From positions 1-64,000 of the forward strand of contig JADKEV010000029.1 of NCBI GenBank assembly GCA_016717855.1: a stretch of 64,000 bases of DNA, read 5' to 3'. How positions within the stretch are numbered: the stretch's first letter is position 1; each line of letters starts with the position of its first letter. The translations under genes were made by a program, and so were the position numbers. Positions 1 to 7,871 of the stretch are shown one piece after another. The notes beneath the pieces were generated by a model. The model did not search any database. It worked only from the letters and a program-made list of their open reading frames with translations, and was not told the DNA's origin. This DNA comes from Betaproteobacteria bacterium (GTDB taxonomy: Bacteria; Pseudomonadota; Gammaproteobacteria; Burkholderiales; Casimicrobiaceae).

Positions 1-11
1 GTCGCGCACGG

Positions 12-416
12 TTAGGCCAGCACATTGCCCAACCATGCAGCGGGCAAGATGTAAGCAACAGATCCACAGCGCTGAACCAAACAGGTGCAGGAAGCATGAC
101 CACATTGGCGATGCCGGCCAGGTGGAATAGCCCGCCGACAACGTATGCGGAATCGCCGACCCGCCTGGAGCAAGCAAGCGTCGCGACGACAGCGCCAACC
201 AGCGTGCCGGGAGTGCATGTGCCAGGAATGGAAAGACGAAGCGCTTCGCCTCGAAGAGATGTAGCGAAGCTTTCAGCCCTTCCATGGTCGTCACATCTGC
301 GCCGGCCGGAGGTGGAATGACCTTTGCCGCTGACCATGATGAGGTTCATGTTCACGACGCTGTTGACGACCGTGCCGGAGTACCACGGCCAGAAGTACAC
401 GAAAGAACTGGCCCAT
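12..416 (-). pseudogene. Frameshifted membrane-protein gene
   Basis: A decayed gene whose product can be pieced together only by changing frame about four times. From ATG at 416 it reads MGQFFRVLLAVV, then in another frame YSGTVVNSVVNMNLIMVSGK, then DVTTMEGLKASLHLFEAKR, then GTLVGAVVATLACSRR with SAYVVGGLFHLAGIANVV, and finally YILPAAWLGNVLA with a TAA stop. The segments are hydrophobic and join end to end, as expected of a roughly 130-residue inner-membrane protein with three or four membrane segments. I do not recognise a named family. The stop lies inside GCCTAAC, which resembles the start of an integron attC site, but the window edge cuts the rest off. Base composition is lower in GC than the rest of the window. 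Confidence 0.55.
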
Positions 417-611
417 GCAGGCCTCTGATTTGCGGTGCCTGACGATCAACTGGCACGGGCCCGCGCCGGTTGCCCGGTGAATGAACAAACGCACCCTGCG
501 GGCGTGGGTCCGCCTGAAGTCAGGCTAGAATTAGTGCGCTTTTGCTGGGCACTACCCTTGATGATCGTGACGACAAGGTTCCTAAATATGCCCGAATAGA
601 GAAGCCGGTGA

Positions 612-803
612 TCAAACATACCGTTCCAGCACGTAAAACAGAAAGTAGTAGAACCGGGCAGATGCCGTGACGAGAGCCGCCAATAGTAACGCGACTTTTA
701 GTTTCGGCAACTGTTCGAGAATCATGAATACGGCACAGCACGCCAGCGCCAAGAATGCTATGCCCTTCGCGACGATCAGCTTGGATGAACGGAGGTTATC
801 CAA
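612..803 (-). CDS. Small two-helix membrane protein
   Basis: A 63-residue protein with two likely membrane helices (about residues 11-31 and 36-58) and a short basic start, MDNLRSSKLIVAKG. The start is TTG, chosen because AGGAG stands six bases upstream and no ATG fits. It follows the broken membrane-protein gene at 818-1309 by 15 bases on the same strand, so the two were probably one transcript. Function is unknown; a helper or partner of the neighbouring membrane protein is only a guess from position. It is intact while its neighbours are broken, and lies in the lower-GC accessory stretch. Confidence 0.5.
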   Translation of the reverse strand: MDNLRSSKLIVAKGIAFLALACCAVFMILEQLPKLKVALLLAALVTASARFYYFLFYVLERYV

Positions 804-817
804 GAGCGGCTCCTAAA

Positions 818-1309
818 TTATCCACTGATTCGCAAAGCGTGTGCGCCGGTTCCAGGCGTTTGACCTGTTTCTGCAAACTTCCCGCGGGCGGCAACGCTGC
901 GACTTGTTCGGCGAAGATTTGCATCGGGAATCCGCCGCGATAACCACAGAAGACACGAACCGACAACAGCATCGACCACAAACAGAAGTGGGATACCAGT
1001 CGAGAACGCCGGTGGTTATGATGAACTGATTATGCACCAGGTCAGCCCGTGCAGCGGCCAAAACAACCCGACCACCACTGCCGACTGGCGGACGCCGACA
1101 AACGCGAAGAAGAGACGGCAACAACGAACGGAACACCGTAGAGCATTTCCTTGACGCCCACGGCCTGCTCGCCTGCTTGTAGAGCGAAAGACGCGTAGAG
1201 GCTGGGCAGAGTAAGCAGGCCCAATGCATACAACCAGCGTTCCTCGTAATCGAATCGCAATCACAATCGTAAGAACACCAACCGTTGCGCCAATGAGGGC
1301 CTCAATCAC
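818..1309 (-). pseudogene. Multiply frameshifted membrane-protein gene
   Basis: A former gene of about 160 codons. It starts at GTG 1309 behind a strong GGGAGGAG site and ends at TAA 818-820, but is legible only across about four frame changes. The pieces in order are MIEALIGATVGVLTIVIAI, then RFDYEERWLYALGLLTLPSL with GEQAVGVKEMLYGVPFVV, then FAFVGVRQSAVVVGLFWPLH, then LVHNQFIITTGVLDWYPT, then LFVVDAVVGSCLLWLSRRIP and a hydrophilic tail. The pieces are hydrophobic and contiguous, consistent with a four- or five-helix membrane protein. I know no function for it. The 63-residue gene at 612-803 follows closely. The indels could be true decay or local sequence error. Confidence 0.55.
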
Positions 1310-1330
1310 AACTCTCTCCTCCCTGAGGAC

Positions 1331-1390
1331 GCATAATACCCAGCATCAGCAGCGGCGCGCAGCGCCGTCCGCTGCATGCTGTTGTGATGC
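1331..1390 (-). other. attC-like imperfect hairpin
   Basis: An imperfect inverted repeat of about 60 bases: GCATAATACCCAGCATCAGC on the plus strand pairs with the region ending GTTGTGATGC at 1390. On the minus strand it ends in TATTATGCG, about 20 bases before the GTG of the next gene. Position (just behind the 1437-1901 gene and just before the next), size and terminal box resemble an integron attC site. The terminal box deviates from the GTTRRRY consensus at its first base, so this is tentative; a simple terminator hairpin is the alternative. Confidence 0.35.
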
Positions 1391-1436
1391 GGCGGCAGGG
1401 CCGGCACCGGGCGGCGTCTTGGACCGGGCGCTACGC

Positions 1437-1901
1437 TCATCGCACCGAGTCGTACGCTTTCTCAAGGGCCGCCACGTCGAGCTTCACCATTTTCATCATG
1501 GCGTCCATGACGGCCTTCACTTTCGCGGGGTTCTTGTCGCGGATGAGTTCGATGAATCGCTTCGGGACAATCTGCCACGATAGACCGAACTGGTCCTTGA
1601 TCCAGCCACATTGCATTTCGGTGGCTCCGGCCTTGACGAGCTTGTTCCAGTACTCGTCCACTTCCTCCTGGTCCTCGCACTCCACGAACAGCGAGAAGCC
1701 TTCGGAGAATGTGAAGTACGGACCGCCGTTGTAGCCCATGAAGGACTGACCGCCGATGACGAATTCGGCCGAGTTGATGGGGCCATCTTTGCCAGCGCGG
1801 GCGACTTTCGTGACCCTAGAGTCCGGGAAAGTGGAAGTGTAGAACTCGATGGCGGACTCAAGCTGGTCGTTGAACATCAGGAATGGGGTTACCTTGCTCA
1901 T
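1437..1901 (-). CDS. PhnB-like glyoxalase-fold protein
   Basis: A 154-residue protein of the PhnB / 3-demethylubiquinone-9 3-methyltransferase-like branch of the glyoxalase (VOC) fold. It opens with KVTPFLMFNDQLESAIEFY and continues with FIGGQSFMGYN-type strands (FVIGGQSFMGYNGG) and the conserved GWIKDQFGLSWQIVP near residue 105, all typical of the family. These proteins are small cytosolic dimers, mostly of unproven substrate; despite the old name they are not shown to be methyltransferases. The start at 1901 is chosen over an upstream in-frame codon because AAAGGAG lies nine bases ahead. The upstream DNA carries a GTTATGC box typical of a cassette junction. The gene is intact in a region of broken genes. 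Confidence 0.85.
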   Translation of the reverse strand: MSKVTPFLMFNDQLESAIEFYTSTFPDSRVTKVARAGKDGPINSAEFVIGGQSFMGYNGGPYFTFSEGFSLFVECEDQEEVDEYWNKLVKAGATEMQCGWIKDQFGLSWQIVPKRFIELIRDKNPAKVKAVMDAMMKMVKLDVAALEKAYDSVR

Positions 1902-2214
1902 CTGTGATGTCTCCTTTCGTGGTCCGCATAACGTTGAGTTCACCCGCGTGCGTAAGCGGGCGAAGCCTGCTGTAGCGCGTCGGTGTGGAAGGATGGGTTA
2001 GCGAAGTAATCGGCCCGCTGCCGCAAAGCGCGCCGAAGAAACTTGGGGCATTGTGGCAGAGTGGAATGCGGCACCGCGGAAGACCGATTTGGCAATGGTG
2101 CGCAATGCCCGCGGGTTAGCGTGGTCATGGGTGACGTCAGCGACATTGGTGAATCGGTCCGGCGGTGTGCCGCCGCTGAATCGATATCCCGTTTGAGAGA
2201 GTGAGCATGACGAC
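1902..2214. other. Gene-free flank with attC-like half site
   Basis: No gene is visible here. At 1926-1968 the plus strand reads GCATAACGTTGAGTTCACCC, then a loop, then GCGGGCGAA, so that TTCACCCGC and GCGGGCGAA can pair. This matches one side of an integron attC site, with the GTTATGC box on the minus strand 25 bases before the glyoxalase-like gene. The expected second outer box is missing, which fits truncation by the insertion sequence on the right. The remaining bases up to 2214 are the left flank of the transposase gene and could hold the end of the element. Confidence 0.35.
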
Positions 2215-3621
2215 GTGCCGATGCGGTGCCACATTCCACAACGCATATTGGAGCAAATCGTGGCCCAACGCAAACGTCGTCCCAGTCTCAAGCCGGGTTC
2301 GTCCCGTGCCGCTCTTACTATCACCCATCCCAACGCCGCCGGCATCGATATCGGCAGCGCCTCGCACTTCGTGGCCGTGCCCCCTGATCGCGATGACGAA
2401 CCGGTGCGTGAGTTCCTCAGCTTCACCGCCGACCTCAATGCGCTCGCCGACTGGCTCAAGGCGTGCGGTGTCGACACGGTTGCCATGGAATCCACCGGTG
2501 TGTACTGGATCCCCTTGTTCGAACTGCTGGAATCGCGGGGCTTTGCCGTGCTGCTGGTCAATGCCCGCCACGTCAAGAACGTTTCCGGGCGCAAGTCCGA
2601 TGTGCTCGACTGTCAGTGGTTGCAGCAGCTGCTGACCTACGGCCTGCTTAGCGGGGCCTTCCGCCCAGCCGAGCAGGTCTGCGTATTACGCGCCCTGTGG
2701 CGCCAGCGCAGCATGCTCCTGCGCAGCCAGGGCCGGCACGTGCAGCACATGCAAAAGGCGCTCACGCAGATGAACCTGCAGTTGGCCAACGTCATCTCCG
2801 ACATCGTCGGCGCCTCAGGGCAGCGGATCCTGCGCGCCATCGTCGCCGGCGAACGCGATGGCCGAGTCCTCGGCGCGATGAAGGACGTGCGCATCCAGGC
2901 CAGCGTCGAGGACATTGCCAAGGGCCTGCAAGGCAATTGGCGGACCGAACACCTGTTCACGCTCAAGCAGGCGCTGGCCGCCTTCGATTTCGGCGCCACC
3001 CTGATCACCGAGTGCGATCTGGCGATCGAACAACAGTTGCAGTTGCTGGCGGTGCACGATGGCGAGCCCGCCAAGAGCAAGAAGCGCAGTCGCGCCCGCA
3101 ATGCTCCGGAAGTTCGATCTGCGCACGCAATTGTTTAAAATGTGCGGCGTCGACCCTACGCGCATCGACGGCATCGATGTCACCACTGCGCTGGCCGTCG
3201 TCCCGAGACCGGCGCCGACCTGTCGCGCTTTTCCTCCGTCAAGCACTTCACCTCCTGGCTCGGACTCTGCCCGGGCACCAAGATCACCGGCGGCAAAGTC
3301 ATGAGCGGCAAAACCAAGCGCTGTGCCAATCGCGCCGCTCAAGCCCTGCGCCTGGCCGCCGCCAGCCTGCGCACCAGCCAGTCGGCGCTCGGTGCGCTCT
3401 TCCGCCGCATGTGCTCGCGCATGGACAAACCCAAGGCCGTTGCCGCCGTCGCACACAAGCTCGCGCGCCTGATCTACACCATGCTCACCAAAGGCGAGGA
3501 GTACACCGATCAGGGACAAGAATATTATGAAGAACGCTATCGCCAGCGCGTGTTGCATTCCCTGGCACAATGCGCCGCGAAGATGGGACTGCGGATCGTA
3601 CCCATCGAACACCCCGCGTGA
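2215..3621 (+). mobile_element. IS110-family (IS1111-group) insertion sequence
   Basis: The recognised part of the element is its transposase reading region. Exact ends are not set: IS110-family elements lack conventional terminal repeats and usually make no target duplication. The likely left end lies between about 1970 and 2200, where an attC-like sequence breaks off, and the right end soon after 3621. Some IS1111-group elements are known to insert in attC sites, which fits the neighbourhood. The element is transcribed against the surrounding small genes. Confidence 0.75.
2215..3621 (+). pseudogene. IS1111-group transposase, two frameshifts
   Basis: A DEDD-type IS110-family recombinase of about 468 codons, interrupted twice. 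The first frame carries the RuvC-like half: AGIDIGSASHFVAV near residue 40, AMESTGVYWIPL, and the acidic motif GRKSDVLDCQWLQ. One extra G near 3108 moves the reading to frame 2 (RKFDLRTQLFKMCGVDPTRI). One missing base near 3201 restores the first frame (ETGADLSRFSSVKHFTSWLG), followed by LGLCPGTKITGGKVMSGKT and the C-terminal QEYYEERYRQRVLH. The two indels cancel, about 95 bases apart. As sequenced, translation stops at 3138, so the element should be unable to move by itself. A sequencing error at either site would change that verdict. Confidence 0.9.
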
Positions 3622-3640
3622 AAACCCACTTCCCGATCAG

Positions 3641-4054
3641 TTACTTGGAGGGAGTTTCTTGAGAGCCGGCAGCCTTCCCCGCCCGGGCACCGAGATCACT
3701 ATGAGGACGTTGATCATCGGACCAGGAAAATATCTGCGACGTCGGCGGGCCGAGCGGCTGCTGGTCCGGATTTATGCCGGTCAGGTGCTCGACGCGCTTC
3801 TTGAACCAACTGTCGAACTCTGCGGATGACTTTGCGTAACGTGGGGCGGCTTCCGCCACGTCGTCAATCGCAGCAACAGCAATGACCCACGGTCCGTTCG
3901 GAGTTTCCTGGAGATGCCAGGACTCGTGCGAGACACCAAACTGCCGGTAGAAGGCCGCGGTATCGGCCTTACGTTCGGTGCTCAGAGCGGCAACGAATGC
4001 CTCCAGGTCCTTGATGGAACCGCGCAGTGGGAAGGCACGAACGATCAATGACAT
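3641..4054 (-). CDS. DUF6176-like small protein
   Basis: A 137-residue cytosolic protein. The first 110 residues look like a ferredoxin-like alpha/beta domain: VRAFPLRGSIKDLEAFVAAL, then FYRQFGVSHESWHLQETPNG, then WVIAVAAIDDVAEAAPRYA. This pattern is seen in the DUF6176 / monooxygenase-like dimeric barrel proteins; the family call is from memory of the pattern. No catalytic residues are evident. The start at 4054 follows AAGGAG at five bases. The last 25 residues are hydrophilic and end close to the insertion sequence, so the original C-terminus may have been altered by that insertion. Function unknown. Confidence 0.65.
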   Translation of the reverse strand: MSLIVRAFPLRGSIKDLEAFVAALSTERKADTAAFYRQFGVSHESWHLQETPNGPWVIAVAAIDDVAEAAPRYAKSSAEFDSWFKKRVEHLTGINPDQQPLGPPTSQIFSWSDDQRPHSDLGARAGKAAGSQETPSK

Positions 4055-4165
4055 AGCTTCTCCTTGGCTGTGCGGCAGTAGCCGCGATCAGCACTCTACT
4101 ACTCGCCCGGCTCTTCCGCCACATCGCGCAGAGATACCAGCCCGCGCTTCCTCGCGGTTGCGAAC

Positions 4166-4454
4166 TCAGCTCAGAAACTCCATTCCATACTTCGCCGCAA
4201 TAGCTCTGAAGTCTGTTGCGACACCGGGCTTCGACGGGCTTACGCTATCGACCATCGACGTGGCCACCTCGGCGATGAATGCATCGAAGATGCCGCCCGG
4301 AGAACCGATGATCAGTTGGCGCCCGACTTCCGGGCCGACACAGAGGAAGCTGTGAGGAGTGCCTCTTGGAACAAACACCGCATCGCCCGGACCCAACTTG
4401 AGCGGCAAGGTCGCCGAGCTCAATGCTTCCGGCCGCGTTCGAAGATGTGTTCAT
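4166..4454 (-). pseudogene. Cupin gene with internal deletion
   Basis: The remains of a single-domain cupin. A GGAGG site and ATG at 4454 open MNTSSNAAG, but that frame leads nowhere. The adjacent frame gives the C-terminal half of a cupin: LPLKLGPGDAVFVPRGTPHS, with the conserved PGD...PRGTPH strand and metal-ligand-type His, then a helical tail ending GMEFLS. The first cupin motif with its HxH and Glu is absent, so a deletion of roughly 200 bases with a frame change is inferred between start and tail. A TTG at 4423 could give an 85-residue fragment, which would lack half the barrel. Neighbouring small genes on the same strand are also decayed. Confidence 0.5.
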
Positions 4455-4476
4455 GAACGACCTCCGTGGTAGCTCA

Positions 4477-4971
4477 CTACAAGAGCTTTGGATTGTTTTG
4501 CCACACCGACCAGGTAAGCGCTGACGCGAGGCAGACCCATGCGAGATACGGCAGCATGAGAACGCCGGCCGTACGGCGAATGCGCCAGAACGCTGCAATC
4601 GTGGCCGCTATCAGAGCCAGAAGAACGAGTACCCCTGCGAACGCGAATGCGCCGTGGCGCCAGGCGAAGAACAACCAGGACCAAAGTGCGTTGGCGCATA
4701 GCTGGGTAATGAAGAGCGTGAGCGCTACGCCAACGCGCGGAGCGCCCCGCTCGCGCCACACCAGCCAGGCAGCGACGCCCATGAGCAAATAAAGTGCAGA
4801 CCAAACCGGACCAAAGGCGGACGCGGGCGGCGCCCACGCCGGACGAACCAACTGCGCATAGAAAGTGCTTGCATCGGCGGATGCGACCGCGCCGATGGCA
4901 GCGGCGGCGAAAGTGACGCCGAGCCAACCGGCCAGGCCGATTACTTGCGAGAGAGCGGTGCGCTTCGACAT
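4477..4971 (-). CDS. tspO: TspO/MBR family membrane protein
   Basis: A 164-residue protein with five predicted membrane helices and the TspO/MBR signature. RPAWAPPASAFGPVWSALY is the conserved loop after helix one, LCANALWSWLFFAWR lies in the middle, and the aromatic end is PYLAWVCLASALTWSVW. Bacterial TspO binds porphyrins and has roles in tetrapyrrole regulation or breakdown and in stress responses. The start at 4971 is the first Met of the conserved part and has GGGGTGAG nine bases ahead. It lies 20 bases behind the aminotransferase gene on the same strand, so it is probably the last gene of that operon. Length is normal for the family. Confidence 0.9.
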   Translation of the reverse strand: MSKRTALSQVIGLAGWLGVTFAAAAIGAVASADASTFYAQLVRPAWAPPASAFGPVWSALYLLMGVAAWLVWRERGAPRVGVALTLFITQLCANALWSWLFFAWRHGAFAFAGVLVLLALIAATIAAFWRIRRTAGVLMLPYLAWVCLASALTWSVWQNNPKLL

Positions 4972-4991
4972 GGTGTTGGGACTCACCCCAT

Positions 4992-6161
4992 TCAAATCCT
5001 GGACAGGAACTTCGCGAGCCGCGCCACGCCGTCCTCCAGCCGCTCGGTGCTGCTGGCGAAGCACCAGCGGATGAAGCCTTCGCCCTCGGGGCCGAAGGCG
5101 CTGCCGGGGGCGAGGCCGAGGCCTTCGGCGGCGACCAGCCGCTTGCAGAAGTCGAGGCTGTCGGGCATGCCGTCGACGCGAAAGAATGCGTACATCGCCC
5201 CGGGCGCCGGTGCGGCTTCGATGCGCGGCAGCCGGTTCAATGCGCCGACCAGAAAGCGCTGCGCTTCGGCGTAGCGTTGCCGCGTCCGCGCGATAATCGG
5301 GTCGCCCTCCGTGATCGCGGCGATGCCCGCGCGCTGGACGAAGCCCGGCGCGCACGAGGTGTTGTACTCGACCAGTTTGCCCATGTCGTGCAGTAGCGCC
5401 CTGGGCGCGACGAGCCAGCCCAGCCGCCAGCCGGTCATCAGCCATGACTTCGAGAACGTGTTGGTGCTGATGATGCGTTCCTCCGGATCGGCCAGGTCGA
5501 GGAACGACGGCGCCGCGGGCGCATCGCGATAGTAGAGGCGCTCGTAGGCGTCGTCGGCGACGATCCAGATGCCCAGCCGCCGGCAGTGCTCCAACAATGC
5601 CTGCTGCTGCTCCGCCGTCAGCGTCCAGCCGGTCGGGTTGTTGGGCGAATTCACGATCAGCATCCGCGTCGCGGGCGTCAGCGCGGCGAGCAGGCGGCCG
5701 AGGTCGAGCTGCCAGCCACCGGGCGTGAAATCCAGCGCCACGGTGACGACATCGGCGCCGAGGATCTTCGGGCCTTCGACGAGGTTTGGCCACAGCGGCG
5801 TGACCACGACCACGCGGTCGCCCGGTGCGATCAGCGCCTGCTCGACCAGCGCCAACGCGGCCATCCCGGAACTGGTGACCACGATGTTGTCCGCGGCCAC
5901 CGGCCGGTGCAGGTGCGACACGTAGTCCGCGATCGCCGCGCGCAGCCGCGGCAGGCCGAGGTTCTGGACGTAGAACGTGTCGCCCGCGGCCAGCGCGGCG
6001 ACAGCGGCGTCGCGGATGAAGGTGGGCGTCACTTCGTCGGGTTCGCCGAACCAGAAGGCGAGCAGGCCGCTCTTGCCCATCCCCGCGTTGGCGACTTCGC
6101 GGATCGAGGACGCGCGCAGGTTCTGGATCGCGGCGCGCGCCGCGGCGGGATGGTCGTGCAT
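4992..6161 (-). CDS. Class I/II aminotransferase
   Basis: A 389-residue fold-type I PLP aminotransferase of the aspartate/alanine-type branch. Visible landmarks are NSPNNPTGW at 171-179, ADDAYERLYY with the PLP-phenol-binding Asp and Tyr at 203-206, and the Schiff-base Lys238 in TNTFSKSWLMTGWRLGW. The C-terminal Arg expected for alpha-carboxylate binding is in EGFIRWCFASS. Such enzymes move an amino group between an amino acid and a 2-oxo acid; the substrate cannot be told from sequence. It lies between an aldehyde dehydrogenase and tspO on the same strand, with about 93 bases to the former, so co-transcription with the ThDP-enzyme operon is likely. Start at the only near-terminal Met, 6161. 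Confidence 0.9.
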   Translation of the reverse strand: MHDHPAAARAAIQNLRASSIREVANAGMGKSGLLAFWFGEPDEVTPTFIRDAAVAALAAGDTFYVQNLGLPRLRAAIADYVSHLHRPVAADNIVVTSSGMAALALVEQALIAPGDRVVVVTPLWPNLVEGPKILGADVVTVALDFTPGGWQLDLGRLLAALTPATRMLIVNSPNNPTGWTLTAEQQQALLEHCRRLGIWIVADDAYERLYYRDAPAAPSFLDLADPEERIISTNTFSKSWLMTGWRLGWLVAPRALLHDMGKLVEYNTSCAPGFVQRAGIAAITEGDPIIARTRQRYAEAQRFLVGALNRLPRIEAAPAPGAMYAFFRVDGMPDSLDFCKRLVAAEGLGLAPGSAFGPEGEGFIRWCFASSTERLEDGVARLAKFLSRI

Positions 6162-6254
6162 GGAAGTGGCGAATCGTGCTGGATGCGATCGCGCAGTGTA
6201 ACGGCTGGACCGCGGCGGGGCAAACGCACGCAGCCGTCCAGTCGCCGGAAACGC

Positions 6255-7775
6255 CTAGCTCGCGAACCGCACGTGTATGTTCTTCTCCTGCGTGAACGCC
6301 AATAGTTCTTCGAGGCACTCCTCGCGCCCCAGCCCCGATTGCTTGATCCCGCCGAACGGCGCACCGAGGAAATGGCGGCTGACTTCGTTGACCCAGACGT
6401 AACCCGCTTCGGCGGCATGCGCGGTGCGCAGCGCCGCATTGAGGTCGTTGGTCCAGATCGAGCACGTCAGGCCGACTTCGACCGCGTTGACGTCGCGGAG
6501 CATTGCCGCCTCGTCGTCCCACTTGAACACCGCCAGCACGGGGCCGAAGATCTCCTCGCGTGCAATCTTCATGTCCGGGGTGACGCCCGCGAACACCGTC
6601 GGCTCGATGTAGAGCCCGCCCGCGAGACCCGGCGCGGCGGGCACGCCGCCGCCGCAGACCAGCGCAGCGCCTTCGCTCTTCGCCGATTCGATGTAGGACA
6701 CGATCCGCTCGTGTTGCGTGCGGTTGATGATCGCGCCCATCGTCGTTTCCCAGTCGTCGGGACGGCCCGGCCGGAACGCGCCTATCCTGGACCTGACTTC
6801 GTCGAGCACGCGATCGTGGATCGCCGCATGCAGGAACGCGCGGCTGCACGACCCGCACGACTGGCCGCACCACGCGAAATTCATCCCGGCGATCATCGCC
6901 TCGGCGACGGCGGCCGGATCGGCATCGGCAAACGCGATCAGCGCGTTCTTGCCGCCGAGTTCGAGCAGCACCGGCTTGATCGTGTCGGCTGCGCTGCGCA
7001 ACACCGCGCGCCCCGCGGCGACGCTGCCGATCAGCGCGACCTTGGCGATCGCCGGATGCGCGACCAGCGCGACGCCGGTGTCGCGCCCGCCGCCGGTGAC
7101 GACGTTGAACACGCCCGGCGGAAAGAGGCCGTCGACCAGTTCGGCCAGACGCAATGCCGACAGCGGCGCCTGCTCCGGCGGCTTGAGCACGATGGTGTTG
7201 CCGGCGGCGAGCGGCGCCGCGGACTTGCCGGCGGCGAACATGAACGGGTGATTGAACGGGATGATCCGCGCGACGACGCCCAGGGGCTCGCGGATCGTCA
7301 CGTTCATCCGTCCCGGCCCCATCGGAATCGAGTCGCCCTTCATCTCGGTCACCAGGCCGGCGAAGAAGTCGATCTGCGCCGCGGCGATCTCGGCGTCGCC
7401 GACCATCGCGCGGACCGGGTTGCCGCAGTCGAGCGCATCGAGCATCGCCAGGTCGCGGGCGTTCTCGCGGACGATCGCGGCGAACCGGCGCAGCGCCTTC
7501 GCGCGTTCCAGCGGCGCGGTGTCGCGCCAACCGGGGAAGGCTTTGCGGGCGCTGGCGACTGCGGCATCGACGTCGGCCACCGAGCCGTCGGCCGCACGGC
7601 CCAGCGACTCGCCGCTGCCGGGGCTGGTCAGCTCGAAGTACCCGCCCGCCAGCGGCCGCTGCCAGCCGCCGGCGTAGTAGTGATCGCGGTGCGTGGGCAG
7701 GACCGACCTGCTGTCGATCGGCGCTGCGCCCGATGCGCCGCCGGTGCCCGGTTCGGACTTCGCGTGTTGTTCCAT
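6255..7775 (-). CDS. NAD(P)-dependent aldehyde dehydrogenase
   Basis: A 506-residue aldehyde dehydrogenase of the betaine/phenylacetaldehyde-type subfamily. The cofactor-binding stretch PFNHPFMFAAGKSAAPLAAG is at 173-192, the general base Glu272 is in LLELGGKNALI, and the nucleophile is Cys307 in CGQSCGSCSR, at the usual spacing of about 35 residues. EEIFGPVLAVFKW and the C-terminal GLGREECLEE region are also normal. It oxidises an aldehyde to the acid using NAD(P)+. ATG at 7775 is preferred over an in-frame TTG at 7793 because CTGGAGG precedes it by five bases. It lies 96 bases behind the dihydroxyphthalate decarboxylase-like gene. A product of the ThDP decarboxylase upstream would be a logical substrate, but that is inference. 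Confidence 0.92.
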   Translation of the reverse strand: MEQHAKSEPGTGGASGAAPIDSRSVLPTHRDHYYAGGWQRPLAGGYFELTSPGSGESLGRAADGSVADVDAAVASARKAFPGWRDTAPLERAKALRRFAAIVRENARDLAMLDALDCGNPVRAMVGDAEIAAAQIDFFAGLVTEMKGDSIPMGPGRMNVTIREPLGVVARIIPFNHPFMFAAGKSAAPLAAGNTIVLKPPEQAPLSALRLAELVDGLFPPGVFNVVTGGGRDTGVALVAHPAIAKVALIGSVAAGRAVLRSAADTIKPVLLELGGKNALIAFADADPAAVAEAMIAGMNFAWCGQSCGSCSRAFLHAAIHDRVLDEVRSRIGAFRPGRPDDWETTMGAIINRTQHERIVSYIESAKSEGAALVCGGGVPAAPGLAGGLYIEPTVFAGVTPDMKIAREEIFGPVLAVFKWDDEAAMLRDVNAVEVGLTCSIWTNDLNAALRTAHAAEAGYVWVNEVSRHFLGAPFGGIKQSGLGREECLEELLAFTQEKNIHVRFAS

Positions 7776-7871
7776 GTCGGCCTCCAGCGTCAATTATTTG
7801 TGTCGAACGGCGGATCGAGCAGCAGCTTCATCGCTGCGATCGCCGCCAGCCAGCCAGCCGCGCCGGCAACC

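Noticed and set aside
1998..2594. Minus-strand open frame over the IS transposase start
   Set aside because: Antisense to the conserved DEDD part of the transposase; no protein-like motif.
3711..3770. Inverted repeat CGGACCAG/CTGGTCCG inside the DUF6176-like gene as an attC site
   Set aside because: No GTTRRRY-type boxes flank it, and it lies within the reading frame.
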